NCBI GenBank assembly: GCA_017992055.1
Contig: JAGOPK010000006.1
Span: 293,249 to 357,248 of the forward strand
Direction: 5' to 3'
DNA: 64,000 bases
Source of the DNA: Burkholderiaceae bacterium
GTDB taxonomy: Bacteria; Pseudomonadota; Gammaproteobacteria; Burkholderiales; Burkholderiaceae_C
Under the pieces are notes generated by a model. The model was not told the origin of the DNA and ran no database searches. It saw nothing but the letters and a program-made list of their open reading frames with translations. Both the position numbers and the translations under genes were made by a program. Positions 1 to 6,806 of this stretch are shown here, piece by piece; position 1 is the first letter of the stretch, and each line of letters starts with the position of its first letter.

Positions 1-594
1 CAGCGAGGCGTCGTTTTCGGTCTGGCCCACGTACACCACCGGGTCGGCCGGCAGGCGCAGCTGGCCCTGGCGGCGCTGGGCCAGGCGCAGCCGGGCGGCC
101 AGGCGCGAGGCATCGGCGACCAGCATGTCCACGCTCAGCGCCAGCGGCTGCACCGCCGCCAGGATGGCCGGCACATTGCTGCGCAGGCCCACCACCAGGT
201 CGCTGGCAAAGCGCAGCGGCGACAGGCGCAGGTCGATCCAGGGCTGTGCGGCGGCGTCCAGCCGGGCCAGCAGCCAGGGCGGCAGGTCGTGGCCCAGCAC
301 CAGGGCGCCGTCGGGCAGGTGGTCCATCAGATAGGCGGCCGCGGCATCGGGCACCGCATGGTGCAGCGTGTGCCAGGGCGCGGGCGGGCGGCCGTCGTGG
401 CACAGCGCGCGGAACTGCGCCAGCGAGAAGCCGGCGCGCAGGCCGCTGGCCTCGGCGCGGTGCGGCGTCTTGGCCATGCCCAGCCCGGTGGCATGGAAGA
501 TCGGCAACCGCACCAGGTCGAACATGAATTCACTGGCCGGCCAGGTGTCTTCGCGGACCAGGTCGTCGAGGCAGACGAGGGTGCTGACTTGCAT
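1..594 (-). CDS. Hypothetical protein, 3'-truncated by the window edge
   Basis: An open frame runs from an ATG at 594 off the left edge of the window (198 codons visible, no stop seen). The start is preceded by a GGAGC ribosome site. The product begins MQVSTLVCLDDLV and ends in view with VVYVGQTENDASL. That last stretch faintly recalls the GQ-x-(E/D)-x-DAS motif of KpsC/LipB-type capsule Kdo transferases, so a sugar-transfer role is possible but only a guess. The gene lies 142 bp downstream of the membrane-tethered receiver gene on the same strand. A GC-rich 7-bp hairpin (683-707) without a T tract sits between them. I do not recognise the family with confidence. Confidence 0.6.
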   Translation of the reverse strand, partial: MQVSTLVCLDDLVREDTWPASEFMFDLVRLPIFHATGLGMAKTPHRAEASGLRAGFSLAQFRALCHDGRPPAPWHTLHHAVPDAAAAYLMDHLPDGALVLGHDLPPWLLARLDAAAQPWIDLRLSPLRFASDLVVGLRSNVPAILAAVQPLALSVDMLVADASRLAARLRLAQRRQGQLRLPADPVVYVGQTENDASL

Positions 595-736
595 CGAAAG
601 CTCCAGGGGCCTCGCATGGTCCGGTCCCGGGCTCGGGGCCATGGACGATGGGGCTGTGGCGGCAGTCTAGGCAGGCACCGTGGCCGGCTAAAGCGCGATA
701 AGCCGGCGATTGGCCGGCCAGAACCGGCCCGGCGGC

Positions 737-1564
737 TCAGCGCCGGGCCGAGGCGGCCAGCAGCTGCTGCACCCGCTGCAGCAGCAGGGCATCGTCCCAG
801 GGCTTGCGGAACAGCCCCTGGATGGGCTGCAGCCCGGCGAGTTGCTCGTGCAGGGCCTCGTGGCCGCTGATGGCCAGGATGGGCAGGCGGGCCGCGGCGC
901 CACTGGCCTGCAGTGCGCCGATCAGGGCCACGCCGTCCATGCCGGGCATCTCCAGATCGGTGATCAGCAGCGCATGCGGCTGGCGCTGCAGGCAGGCCAG
1001 GGCTTCCTGGCCGTCGCGCGCCAGCGTCACGGCCAGGCCGGCGCCTTCCAGCAGCTTGCGCAGCTTGGCCCGCACCACGGCCGAGTCGTCGACCGCCAGC
1101 ACGGCGCCGGCCGGCGCGGGGGCCGGGGTGGGGGCCGGCGCAGGCGGCGGCGGAGCAGGGCGGGCGGCAACCGGGGCCGGCGCCGGAGCAGGGGTCGGCG
1201 GTGCCGGTGGAGCCGGCCTGGCGGTTGGCGCAGGGGTTGGCGCAGGGCTTGGCGCCGCGGTCGGCACCGGCACCTGGCGTGGCGGCGGGGCCGGCGGCGG
1301 CGGACGTGGCACCGGTGGCGGTGCCGGTGGCTGGGAGGCTGGCGGAACCGGCGCCCTGGCGGGCGGCCGCACCGCCGGACGGGGTGGGGCGGCGGGTGGC
1401 GCTTTGGGTGGGGCTGTGGGTGGCGCCGCGGGACGTGCCGGCGGGCGTCGGCGTGCACGGGCCAGCAGCGCCAGGCCCAGCCCGATCAGCACCACGACCA
1501 CCAGACCCAGCAGCACCGCGCCCAGCGGTCCCAGGTCCTGCAACAGCGACTGCATGCCCACCAT
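737..1564 (-). CDS. Membrane-tethered CheY-like receiver protein with Pro/Ala-rich linker
   Basis: This 275-residue protein has three parts. Residues about 12-36 form one membrane helix followed by a basic stretch (RARRR). Residues about 40-150 are an almost pure Pro/Ala linker. Residues 154-275 are a response-regulator receiver domain. The receiver keeps the acidic pair D159-D160, the phospho-acceptor D203 in ITDLEMPGMDG, a serine at 233 in the switch-threonine position and K254 in the KPW motif. There is no output domain. A GGGAGA ribosome site precedes the ATG. It is transcribed divergently from flhDC, which suggests a motility or chemotaxis role, perhaps as a phosphate sink held at the membrane. 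Partner and function are inference. Confidence 0.8.
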   Translation of the reverse strand: MVGMQSLLQDLGPLGAVLLGLVVVVLIGLGLALLARARRRPPARPAAPPTAPPKAPPAAPPRPAVRPPARAPVPPASQPPAPPPVPRPPPPAPPPRQVPVPTAAPSPAPTPAPTARPAPPAPPTPAPAPAPVAARPAPPPPAPAPTPAPAPAGAVLAVDDSAVVRAKLRKLLEGAGLAVTLARDGQEALACLQRQPHALLITDLEMPGMDGVALIGALQASGAAARLPILAISGHEALHEQLAGLQPIQGLFRKPWDDALLLQRVQQLLAASARR

Positions 1565-1682
1565 TCTCCCTGCGGGCCGTGTCTGCCGTCCCGTGTGCGG
1601 CGGATTCTGCCAGCCGCCTCTGTCGCCACCATGACCGGGCGCAGGCCGCCCGCGCCGGAAGACACCTCGATCGGCTTGTAAG

Positions 1683-1711
1683 GCTTTTTCCTACACCGGC
1701 ACGGAAAAAGC
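1683..1711. promoter_or_regulatory. 9-bp inverted repeat upstream of flhDC
   Basis: GCTTTTTCC (1683-1691) and GGAAAAAGC (1703-1711) form a perfect 9-bp inverted repeat with an 11-nt spacer. It lies about 100 bp before flhD, between the divergent receiver gene and flhDC. It is notably AT-rich for this genome. It could be an operator for a dimeric regulator of the flagellar master operon or a leader hairpin; the sequence alone cannot decide. Confidence 0.4.
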
Positions 1712-1740
1712 GGGACTCAAGTCGCGGAAACGGACCGATG

Positions 1741-1767
1741 TTGCCCCCCAGTTCCGGTCACTACAGT
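1741..1767 (+). promoter_or_regulatory. Weak candidate flhDC promoter
   Basis: TTGCCC (1741-1746) and TACAGT (1762-1767) resemble sigma-70 -35 and -10 boxes. Their 15-bp spacer is shorter than the usual 16-18. Transcription from here would give a leader of about 36 nt before flhD. Confidence 0.25.
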
Positions 1768-1809
1768 TCATTCCACGCCAACCGACCCACCGAACCCAGG
1801 AGCAGCCCG

Positions 1810-2133
1810 ATGAACACCGACCAAATCCTCGCCGAGATCCGCGAAGCCAACCTGTCGTACCTGATGCTGGCCCAGTCGCTGATCCGCGCCGACCGCGACC
1901 AGGCCCTGTTCCGCCTGGGCGTCAACGAGGGCACGGCCGACCTGATCGGCGCGCTGACCCCGGCCCAGATGATGAAGATCGCCTCCGGCAACACCCTGCT
2001 GTGCCGCATGCGCTGCGACGACGACATGGTCTGGGGCCTGCTGACCAGCCACGGCAAGTCGTCGGCCAACGATGCCGTCAGCCGCCTGCACGCCAGCATC
2101 CTGATGGCCGGCCGCCACCAGGAAGCCGCGTAA
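1810..2133 (+). CDS. flhD: Flagellar transcriptional regulator FlhD
   Basis: FlhD combines with FlhC in the FlhD4C2 complex that switches on class II flagellar genes. The 107-residue product has the usual family length and the typical N-terminal helix (INEANLSYLMLAQ-type, here REANLSYLMLAQSLI) followed by LTPAQMMKIA. The start is fixed by an AGGAG ribosome site at 1798-1802, seven bases before the ATG. flhC follows 62 bp downstream on the same strand, so the pair forms the standard master operon. Upstream are a 9-bp palindrome and a divergent receiver gene. FlhDC as master regulator is typical of beta- and gamma-proteobacterial flagellar systems. Confidence 0.96.
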   Translation: MNTDQILAEIREANLSYLMLAQSLIRADRDQALFRLGVNEGTADLIGALTPAQMMKIASGNTLLCRMRCDDDMVWGLLTSHGKSSANDAVSRLHASILMAGRHQEAA

Positions 2134-2195
2134 CAGCCGGCCAGGCCACAGGCCGGCACCGCTGCACACACACACAAAGCCACGGAGAGAGAACC

Positions 2196-2789
2196 ATGTC
2201 GCGCACCAAGAGCATCCTGACCGAAGCCAAGCAGATCGAGACCGCGGTGGAGCTGATCAAGCTCGGCGCGCGACTGCAGGTGCTGGAAAGCGAGACCGAC
2301 CTGAGCTACGAGCGCCTGCTGCGCCTGTACAAGGAGGTCGCCGGCAAGAGCCCCAGCAAGGGCCAGCTGCCGTTTTCCACCGACTGGTTCATGACCTGGC
2401 AGCCCAACATCCACGCCAGCCTGTTCCTGAACATCCACGAGTACCTGAACAAGGTGGCCGCGCTCGACGAGATCGACACCGTTATCAAGGCCTACAAGCT
2501 GTACATGGAGCAGGTCGGTGCGCAGGACCTGGAGCCGCAGCTGTCGGTCACCCGTGCCTGGCGCCTGGTGAAGTTCATCGACAACGGCATGCTGACGATG
2601 ACCAAGTGCAGCAAGTGCGGCGGCCACTTCGTGACCCATCCGCACGAGATCGCCCGCCACTATGTCTGCGGCCTGTGCAACCCGCCGGCGCGCGCCGGCA
2701 AGGGCCGCAACGCCGGCGCCATCCGCCTGCCGTCGGTGGCCGAGTGCGAACTGCATGGCGCCCACGACGAACTGCACGCCGCGCACTGA
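2196..2789 (+). CDS. flhC: Flagellar transcriptional regulator FlhC
   Basis: FlhC is the main DNA-contacting partner of FlhD in the class II flagellar activator. The 197-residue product carries the four zinc-binding cysteines C138, C141, C158 and C161 (KCSKC and VCGLC), one residue off E. coli FlhC numbering. The N-terminal half contains the family stretch LIKLGARLQVLESET. A GGAGAG ribosome site lies at 2183-2188, eight bases before the ATG. A strong intrinsic terminator at 2941-2974 ends the flhDC unit. Confidence 0.96.
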   Translation: MSRTKSILTEAKQIETAVELIKLGARLQVLESETDLSYERLLRLYKEVAGKSPSKGQLPFSTDWFMTWQPNIHASLFLNIHEYLNKVAALDEIDTVIKAYKLYMEQVGAQDLEPQLSVTRAWRLVKFIDNGMLTMTKCSKCGGHFVTHPHEIARHYVCGLCNPPARAGKGRNAGAIRLPSVAECELHGAHDELHAAH

Positions 2790-2940
2790 CTTTTTCGGCC
2801 CGCGGGCTTGAGTTGGCTGCCGGCGGGCCGATATGACTCCCATGGGGCCTGCATGCAGACCCCGCGATCCAGCGATGGATCGACCGATCGACTGAGTTTT
2901 TCTTGCTTGTCTCCTCCTGGCACAGTCCCTGTGCTTTGCA

Positions 2941-2974
2941 GGCGGTTTCCCTGGTGGAAACCGCCTATTTTTTT
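2941..2974 (+). terminator. Intrinsic terminator of flhDC
   Basis: A perfect 10-bp stem, GGCGGTTTCC (2941-2950) with GGAAACCGCC (2956-2965), has a 5-nt loop and is followed by TATTTTTTT. It lies about 150 bp after the flhC stop and before the next gene. Confidence 0.92.
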
Positions 2975-3046
2975 GCCCGCGTGGTGTTGGTTTCAAGTTG
3001 TGGCCGCGCCGGTCGATAGCCTGCCAACAGACATCTGCCGTACACC

Positions 3047-3829
3047 TTGAACGCCCTTTCCATCCGTTCGCGCCAACTGGCCCTGGATCTGCGCCGCCTG
3101 CCGGCCGACAGCGGCCAGCCGCGCCGTGGTGAACTGGCCGCGGCCTGGGAGGCGCTGATCCATGGCCTGGACCTGGTGCTGCGCGAACTGCGGCCGGAAT
3201 CCGACGCCGCCGCGCGGCTGCGCCTGCTGCGCCAGCGCGGCGCCGCGCTCAGCGACGCCGATGCCCAGGCCAGCCTGCGCCAGCTGGTGCAGCTGGCCGG
3301 CCAGCGCAGCATCCGCTACACCGCCCACCATGCCTGGCTGTGCTGGGCCCTGGTGCGGGCGGCGCAGCCGGGCGAGGCCGATCCGAGCCTGCCGGAGCCG
3401 GCCCTGGAGCATGCGGCGCTGAGCATGCACTGCATGCTGCGCCCGCTGCAGGACCGGCTGGCGCTGCAGCCCGGCCCGCCGACGGCGGCCGAGCAGGCGC
3501 TGATCCAGCAGCATGCGGTGCTGGCCGGGTCGCGCCTGGCAGCCCTGCCGGGCGTGGACGGCGATTGGCTGCGCCTGGTGCGCGAGCACCATGGCGGCGG
3601 CGAACCCGCCACGCGGCTGCTGGCGCTGGGCGAGCGCCTGGCGGCCGCCTTCAGCCGCCGCATCGAGCGCCCGGCCATGGACGGCCCGCGCCTGCGGGCC
3701 CTGCTGGCGCAGCTGGCGGCCGACGAGCAGGCGCTGCTGGAGCGCCATCCTGCCGCGGGGCCGGCCTGGGTGCCCCGGCTGCAGCAGATCCTGCTGCCGC
3801 TGCTGGCGCCACCGACGCCGGCAGCCTGA
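3047..3829 (+). CDS. Degenerate HD-GYP-like protein
   Basis: The 260-residue product has no intact catalytic motif but follows the HD-GYP phosphodiesterase pattern. AALSMHCMLRPLQDRLALQ sits where AxLHDIGKxxIPxxIL is expected, so the HD pair is H128-C129. QPGPPTAAE matches KPGxLTxxE, and QQHAVLAG matches the downstream H-x-x-x-G segment. HHGGGEP at 181-187 replaces HHExxDGxGYP. Loss of HD, of the HHE glutamate and of GYP predicts an inactive enzyme. The gene sits between flhDC and motAB, pointing to a motility role, possibly c-di-GMP or protein binding (inference). The only reachable start is a TTG at 3047 without a clear ribosome site, so the true start is uncertain. Confidence 0.65.
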   Translation: MNALSIRSRQLALDLRRLPADSGQPRRGELAAAWEALIHGLDLVLRELRPESDAAARLRLLRQRGAALSDADAQASLRQLVQLAGQRSIRYTAHHAWLCWALVRAAQPGEADPSLPEPALEHAALSMHCMLRPLQDRLALQPGPPTAAEQALIQQHAVLAGSRLAALPGVDGDWLRLVREHHGGGEPATRLLALGERLAAAFSRRIERPAMDGPRLRALLAQLAADEQALLERHPAAGPAWVPRLQQILLPLLAPPTPAA

Positions 3830-3834
3830 GCGCT

Positions 3835-3858
3835 GCGGGCCGGGAAGGCCCCGCTTTT
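3835..3858 (+). terminator. Probable intrinsic terminator
   Basis: GCGGGCC (3835-3841) pairs with GGCCCCGC (3847-3854), leaving one bulged base. The stem is followed by TTTT. It lies just after the stop of the HD-GYP-like gene. Confidence 0.6.
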
Positions 3859-3886
3859 CCAGCGACCGCCGGCCGGGCCCGCCGCC

Positions 3887-3892
3887 CACACT
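3887..3892 (+). promoter_or_regulatory. -10-like box just before the methyltransferase-like gene
   Basis: CACACT lies 7 nt before the ATG at 3900, so a transcript starting the usual distance downstream would begin at or next to the start codon. No good -35 box is seen. This is the weakest member of a group of nine such boxes. Confidence 0.25.
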
Positions 3893-3899
3893 GGTGGCC

Positions 3900-4745
3900 A
3901 TGACTGCGTCCGTCCGCGTCCACCGCCCATCCGCTGCGACCGAGGTCCAGGCCCTGACGCCAGGCCATGGCCGCCTGCCATGGCCGCTGCCGGCGCTGCT
4001 GGTGTGGTCTGCGGCCTGGGGCCTGGCGCGGCTGCTGGCCCAGGGCCTGTCGCTGCCGGCCGGGGCGTCGGCCGCCGCCGGCCTGGGCCTGGGCACGCTG
4101 CTGGCGCTGGCCTGGCCGGGCCTCAGCCGCTGGCGCCGCATGATGCTGGCCGCCGGTTATCCGGTGGCCCTGCTGGGCAGCGGCTTGGCCGCGGGCGTGC
4201 CGGCCTGGGTCTGGCTGCTGCCGGCGCTGCTGCTGCTGCTGGCCTATCCGCTGCGCGCCTGGCGCGACGCGCCGCTGTTTCCCACCCCGCCCGGCGCCCT
4301 GGCCGGCCTGGCCCAGGCCCTGCCGCTGGCCGAGGGCGCGCGGGTGCTGGATGCCGGCTGCGGCCTGGGCCAGGGCCTGGTGGCCTTGCGCGGCCAGTGG
4401 CCGCAGGCGCGGCTGTCGGGCGTGGAATGGAGCCTGCCGCTGGCCTGGGCCACGCGGCTGCGCTGCCCCTGGGCCCAGGTGCGGCGCGGCGACCTGTGGG
4501 CCGGCGACTGGTCGCAGCAGGACGTGGTCTATGTGTTCCAGCGGCCCGAGAGCATGGCCCGCGCCTGGGCCAAGGCCTGTGCCGAGATGGCCCCGGGCAG
4601 CTGGCTGGTGAGCCTGGACTTCGCCGTGCCCGGCCGCCAGCCCACGCAGCGGCTGCAGAGGCCCGGCCGCCAAAGCGTCTGGCTCTACCGCCTGGACGGC
4701 GCGGCCGGCATGCCGAACTCAACCCCGGGACGCCGCCGCCGATAA
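3900..4745 (+). CDS. Membrane-anchored class I methyltransferase-like protein
   Basis: The 281-residue product has two or three hydrophobic helices in its first 125 residues (for example ALLVWSAAWGLARLLAQGL and WVWLLPALLLLLAYPL). A short Rossmann-type domain follows. The motif VLDAGCGLGQGL (around residue 150) matches SAM-binding motif I, and GVEWSLPL fits the acidic motif II position. The acceptor is unknown; the family is mostly annotated as class I SAM-dependent methyltransferase. Its last bases overlap the sigma-28 promoter of motA. The ATG at 3900 was chosen because the membrane segments follow it directly and a -10-like box sits just upstream. Confidence 0.7.
   Translation: MTASVRVHRPSAATEVQALTPGHGRLPWPLPALLVWSAAWGLARLLAQGLSLPAGASAAAGLGLGTLLALAWPGLSRWRRMMLAAGYPVALLGSGLAAGVPAWVWLLPALLLLLAYPLRAWRDAPLFPTPPGALAGLAQALPLAEGARVLDAGCGLGQGLVALRGQWPQARLSGVEWSLPLAWATRLRCPWAQVRRGDLWAGDWSQQDVVYVFQRPESMARAWAKACAEMAPGSWLVSLDFAVPGRQPTQRLQRPGRQSVWLYRLDGAAGMPNSTPGRRRR
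4719..4745 (+). promoter_or_regulatory. Sigma-28 (FliA) promoter of motAB
   Basis: TCAA (4719-4722), a 15-nt gap and a perfect GCCGATAA (4738-4745) match the FliA consensus TAAA-N15-GCCGATAA with correct spacing. It lies 57 bp before motA and overlaps the stop codon of the upstream methyltransferase-like gene. This makes motAB a late (class III) flagellar transcription unit. Confidence 0.82.
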
Positions 4746-4802
4746 CCCCGCATCGGCTCGGCGCATCGGCGCCGGCCAAGCACACCCACAGCGCAGCACA
4801 CC

Positions 4803-5660
4803 ATGTTCGTCATCGTCGGTTGGGTTCTCGCCATCGCCTGCATCTTCGGCGTGTACATCGTGCACGGCGGCAACATGGGCGTGATCCTGAAGGCCTTGCC
4901 CTTCGAGTTCACCACCATCTTCGGCTCGGCCTTCGGCGCCTTCCTGGTCAATAACCAGATGAAGGTGGTCAAGGCCACCATGGCCGGCCTGGGCCGCTGC
5001 TTCAAGGGCAGCAAGTTCAGCAAGGCCCGCTATATGGAGCTGCTGGCGCTGATGTACGACATCCTGCAGAAGGCGCGCAAGGAAGGCCTGATGTCGATCG
5101 AGAAGGACGTCGAGGACCCGCACAGCTCGGCCATCTTTCAGAAGTACCCGACCGTGGGCAACGACCACCATGTGGTGGAGTTCATCACCGACTACCTGCG
5201 CATGATGGTCTCGGGCAACCTCAATGCCCATGAGATCGAGAGCCTGATGGACTCGGAGATCGAGACCCACCACCAGGAAGAGCATGCGGCGGTGGCGGCC
5301 ATCGCGCGCCTGGCCGGCGGCCTGCCGGCCTTCGGCATCGTGGCCGCCGTGCTGGGCGTGGTCAACACCATGGGCTCGGTGGGCCAGCCGCCGGCGGTGT
5401 TGGGCGGCATGATCGGCTCGGCCCTGGTCGGTACCTTCCTGGGCATTCTGCTGGCCTATGGCTTCGTCGAGCCGCTGGGCGGCCTGCTGGAGCAGAAGGT
5501 CGAGGACGCCGGCAAGGAACTGCAGTGCATCAAGACCACGCTGCTGGCCAGCATGCAGGGCTATGCGCCGCAGGTGGCCATCGAGTTCGGCCGCAAGGTG
5601 CTGTTCTCGGGCGATCGCCCGTCGTTCAGCGAGCTTGAGCAGCACGTCAAGAAGAAGTGA
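4803..5660 (+). CDS. motA: Flagellar motor stator protein MotA
   Basis: MotA is the multi-pass stator subunit that, with MotB, conducts ions and turns the flagellar rotor. The 285-residue product has four membrane helices in the usual places. It also has the charged cytoplasmic residues that contact FliG (R92 and E100 in ARKEGLMSIE, matching R90 and E98 of E. coli) and the channel proline P175 in LPAFGIV (P173 in E. coli). motB begins 33 bp downstream. A sigma-28 promoter lies just upstream at 4719-4745. Confidence 0.97.
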   Translation: MFVIVGWVLAIACIFGVYIVHGGNMGVILKALPFEFTTIFGSAFGAFLVNNQMKVVKATMAGLGRCFKGSKFSKARYMELLALMYDILQKARKEGLMSIEKDVEDPHSSAIFQKYPTVGNDHHVVEFITDYLRMMVSGNLNAHEIESLMDSEIETHHQEEHAAVAAIARLAGGLPAFGIVAAVLGVVNTMGSVGQPPAVLGGMIGSALVGTFLGILLAYGFVEPLGGLLEQKVEDAGKELQCIKTTLLASMQGYAPQVAIEFGRKVLFSGDRPSFSELEQHVKKK

Positions 5661-5693
5661 TGGGCCAGGCCTCGTCATCGCTGGGAGCAGGTC

Positions 5694-6683
5694 ATGGCCG
5701 GTGATGCCAAGAAGCTGCAGCCCATCATCATCAAGAAGGTCAAGAAGGGCGGCCATGCGGCGCATGGCGGGGCCTGGAAGATCGCCTATGCCGACTTCGT
5801 GACCGCGATGATGGCCTTCTTCCTGCTGATGTGGCTGCTGGGCAGCACCAGCGAGGGCGACAAGAAGGGCATCGCCGACTACTTCAACTCGCCGCTGAAG
5901 GTGGCCCTGCTCAACAGCGGCTCGGGCTCGGGCGATTCGTCGTCGTTGCTCAAGGGCGGCGGCCAGGACCTGACGCGCTCGCATGGCCAGGTCAAGCAGG
6001 GCGATGTGCAGGCGCCGCGCAGCACCATCAACCTGCAGGCGCTGAAGGCCGAGCAGCGCCGCGCCGAGGGCCAGCGCCTGGAAGAGCTGCGCGAGAAGGT
6101 CGAGTCCGAGCTGCGCAATGCGCCCAAGCTGGCGCAGTTCGCCTCGCAGATCAAGCTGGACATGACCCGCGACGGCCTGCGCATCCAGATCGTCGACGAG
6201 CTGAACCGGCCGATGTTCGATTCCGGCAGCGCGGTGGTCAAACCGTATATGCGCGAGCTGCTGCGCGCCATCGGCAGCGTGCTGTCCGAGGTGCCCAACC
6301 GCATCACGCTGGAAGGCCACACCGACGCCCAGCCGTTTCCCGGCGGCGACCGCGGCTACGGCAACTGGGAGCTCAGCGCCGACCGGGCCAATGCCGCGCG
6401 GCGCGAGCTGAGCGGCGGCGGCCTGGGCGAGGAGCGGGTGCTGCGTGTGCTGGGCCTGGCCTCCAGCCAGCCGTTCAAGCGCGAGGACCCGCAGGACCCG
6501 GAAAACCGGCGCATCAGCATCATCGTGATGAACCGCGATGCCGAGGAGCGCTTCTTCCGCCCCGGTGGCAGCGAGGCCGAGCCGGCCGAGGCCGGGCATG
6601 GCGGGCATGGCGGGCCCGGTGGGCAGGGCGCCGATGGCGCCGCCGCTCCGGCGAAGCCGCTCCTGCGCGCACCGCCACGCTGA
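5694..6683 (+). CDS. motB: Flagellar motor stator protein MotB
   Basis: MotB is the stator subunit that anchors the motor to peptidoglycan. The 329-residue product has a basic N-terminus and one membrane helix with the essential proton-binding aspartate D34 in AYADFVTAMMAFFLL. A plug/linker region follows, then an OmpA-like peptidoglycan-binding domain (about 160-280) with LEGHTDAQPF and NWELSADRANAARREL. The last 45 residues form a Gly/Ala/His-rich tail. The aspartate in YADFVTAMMAFF suggests a proton-driven stator. It is co-transcribed with motA. Confidence 0.97.
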   Translation: MAGDAKKLQPIIIKKVKKGGHAAHGGAWKIAYADFVTAMMAFFLLMWLLGSTSEGDKKGIADYFNSPLKVALLNSGSGSGDSSSLLKGGGQDLTRSHGQVKQGDVQAPRSTINLQALKAEQRRAEGQRLEELREKVESELRNAPKLAQFASQIKLDMTRDGLRIQIVDELNRPMFDSGSAVVKPYMRELLRAIGSVLSEVPNRITLEGHTDAQPFPGGDRGYGNWELSADRANAARRELSGGGLGEERVLRVLGLASSQPFKREDPQDPENRRISIIVMNRDAEERFFRPGGSEAEPAEAGHGGHGGPGGQGADGAAAPAKPLLRAPPR

Positions 6684-6806
6684 GCTGCGGCGCGCCGCGA
6701 ACAGGCCCGGCTTGGCCCGCCTGTTCCGGCGCTGGCGCTGCGGTCGGCGTGCCTACCATCGCTCGGCCGCTTCCTGGTGGCGCTCCGCCCCCGAAAGACC
6801 TGCACC

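Noticed and set aside
683-707. GCCGGCT/AGCCGGC hairpin between the receiver gene and the first gene
   Set aside because: Only 7 bp with an 11-nt loop and no T tract. Such GC palindromes are common in this genome.
1100-1460. Repetitive GC-rich stretch resembling a tandem repeat
   Set aside because: It encodes the Pro/Ala linker of the receiver protein; the repetition is codon-level low complexity, not a DNA repeat unit.
1717-1741. TCAAGTCG and ACCGATGT before flhD as a sigma-28 promoter
   Set aside because: Spacing is 9 instead of 11 nt and the -10 match is poor. flhDC is not expected to be a late gene.
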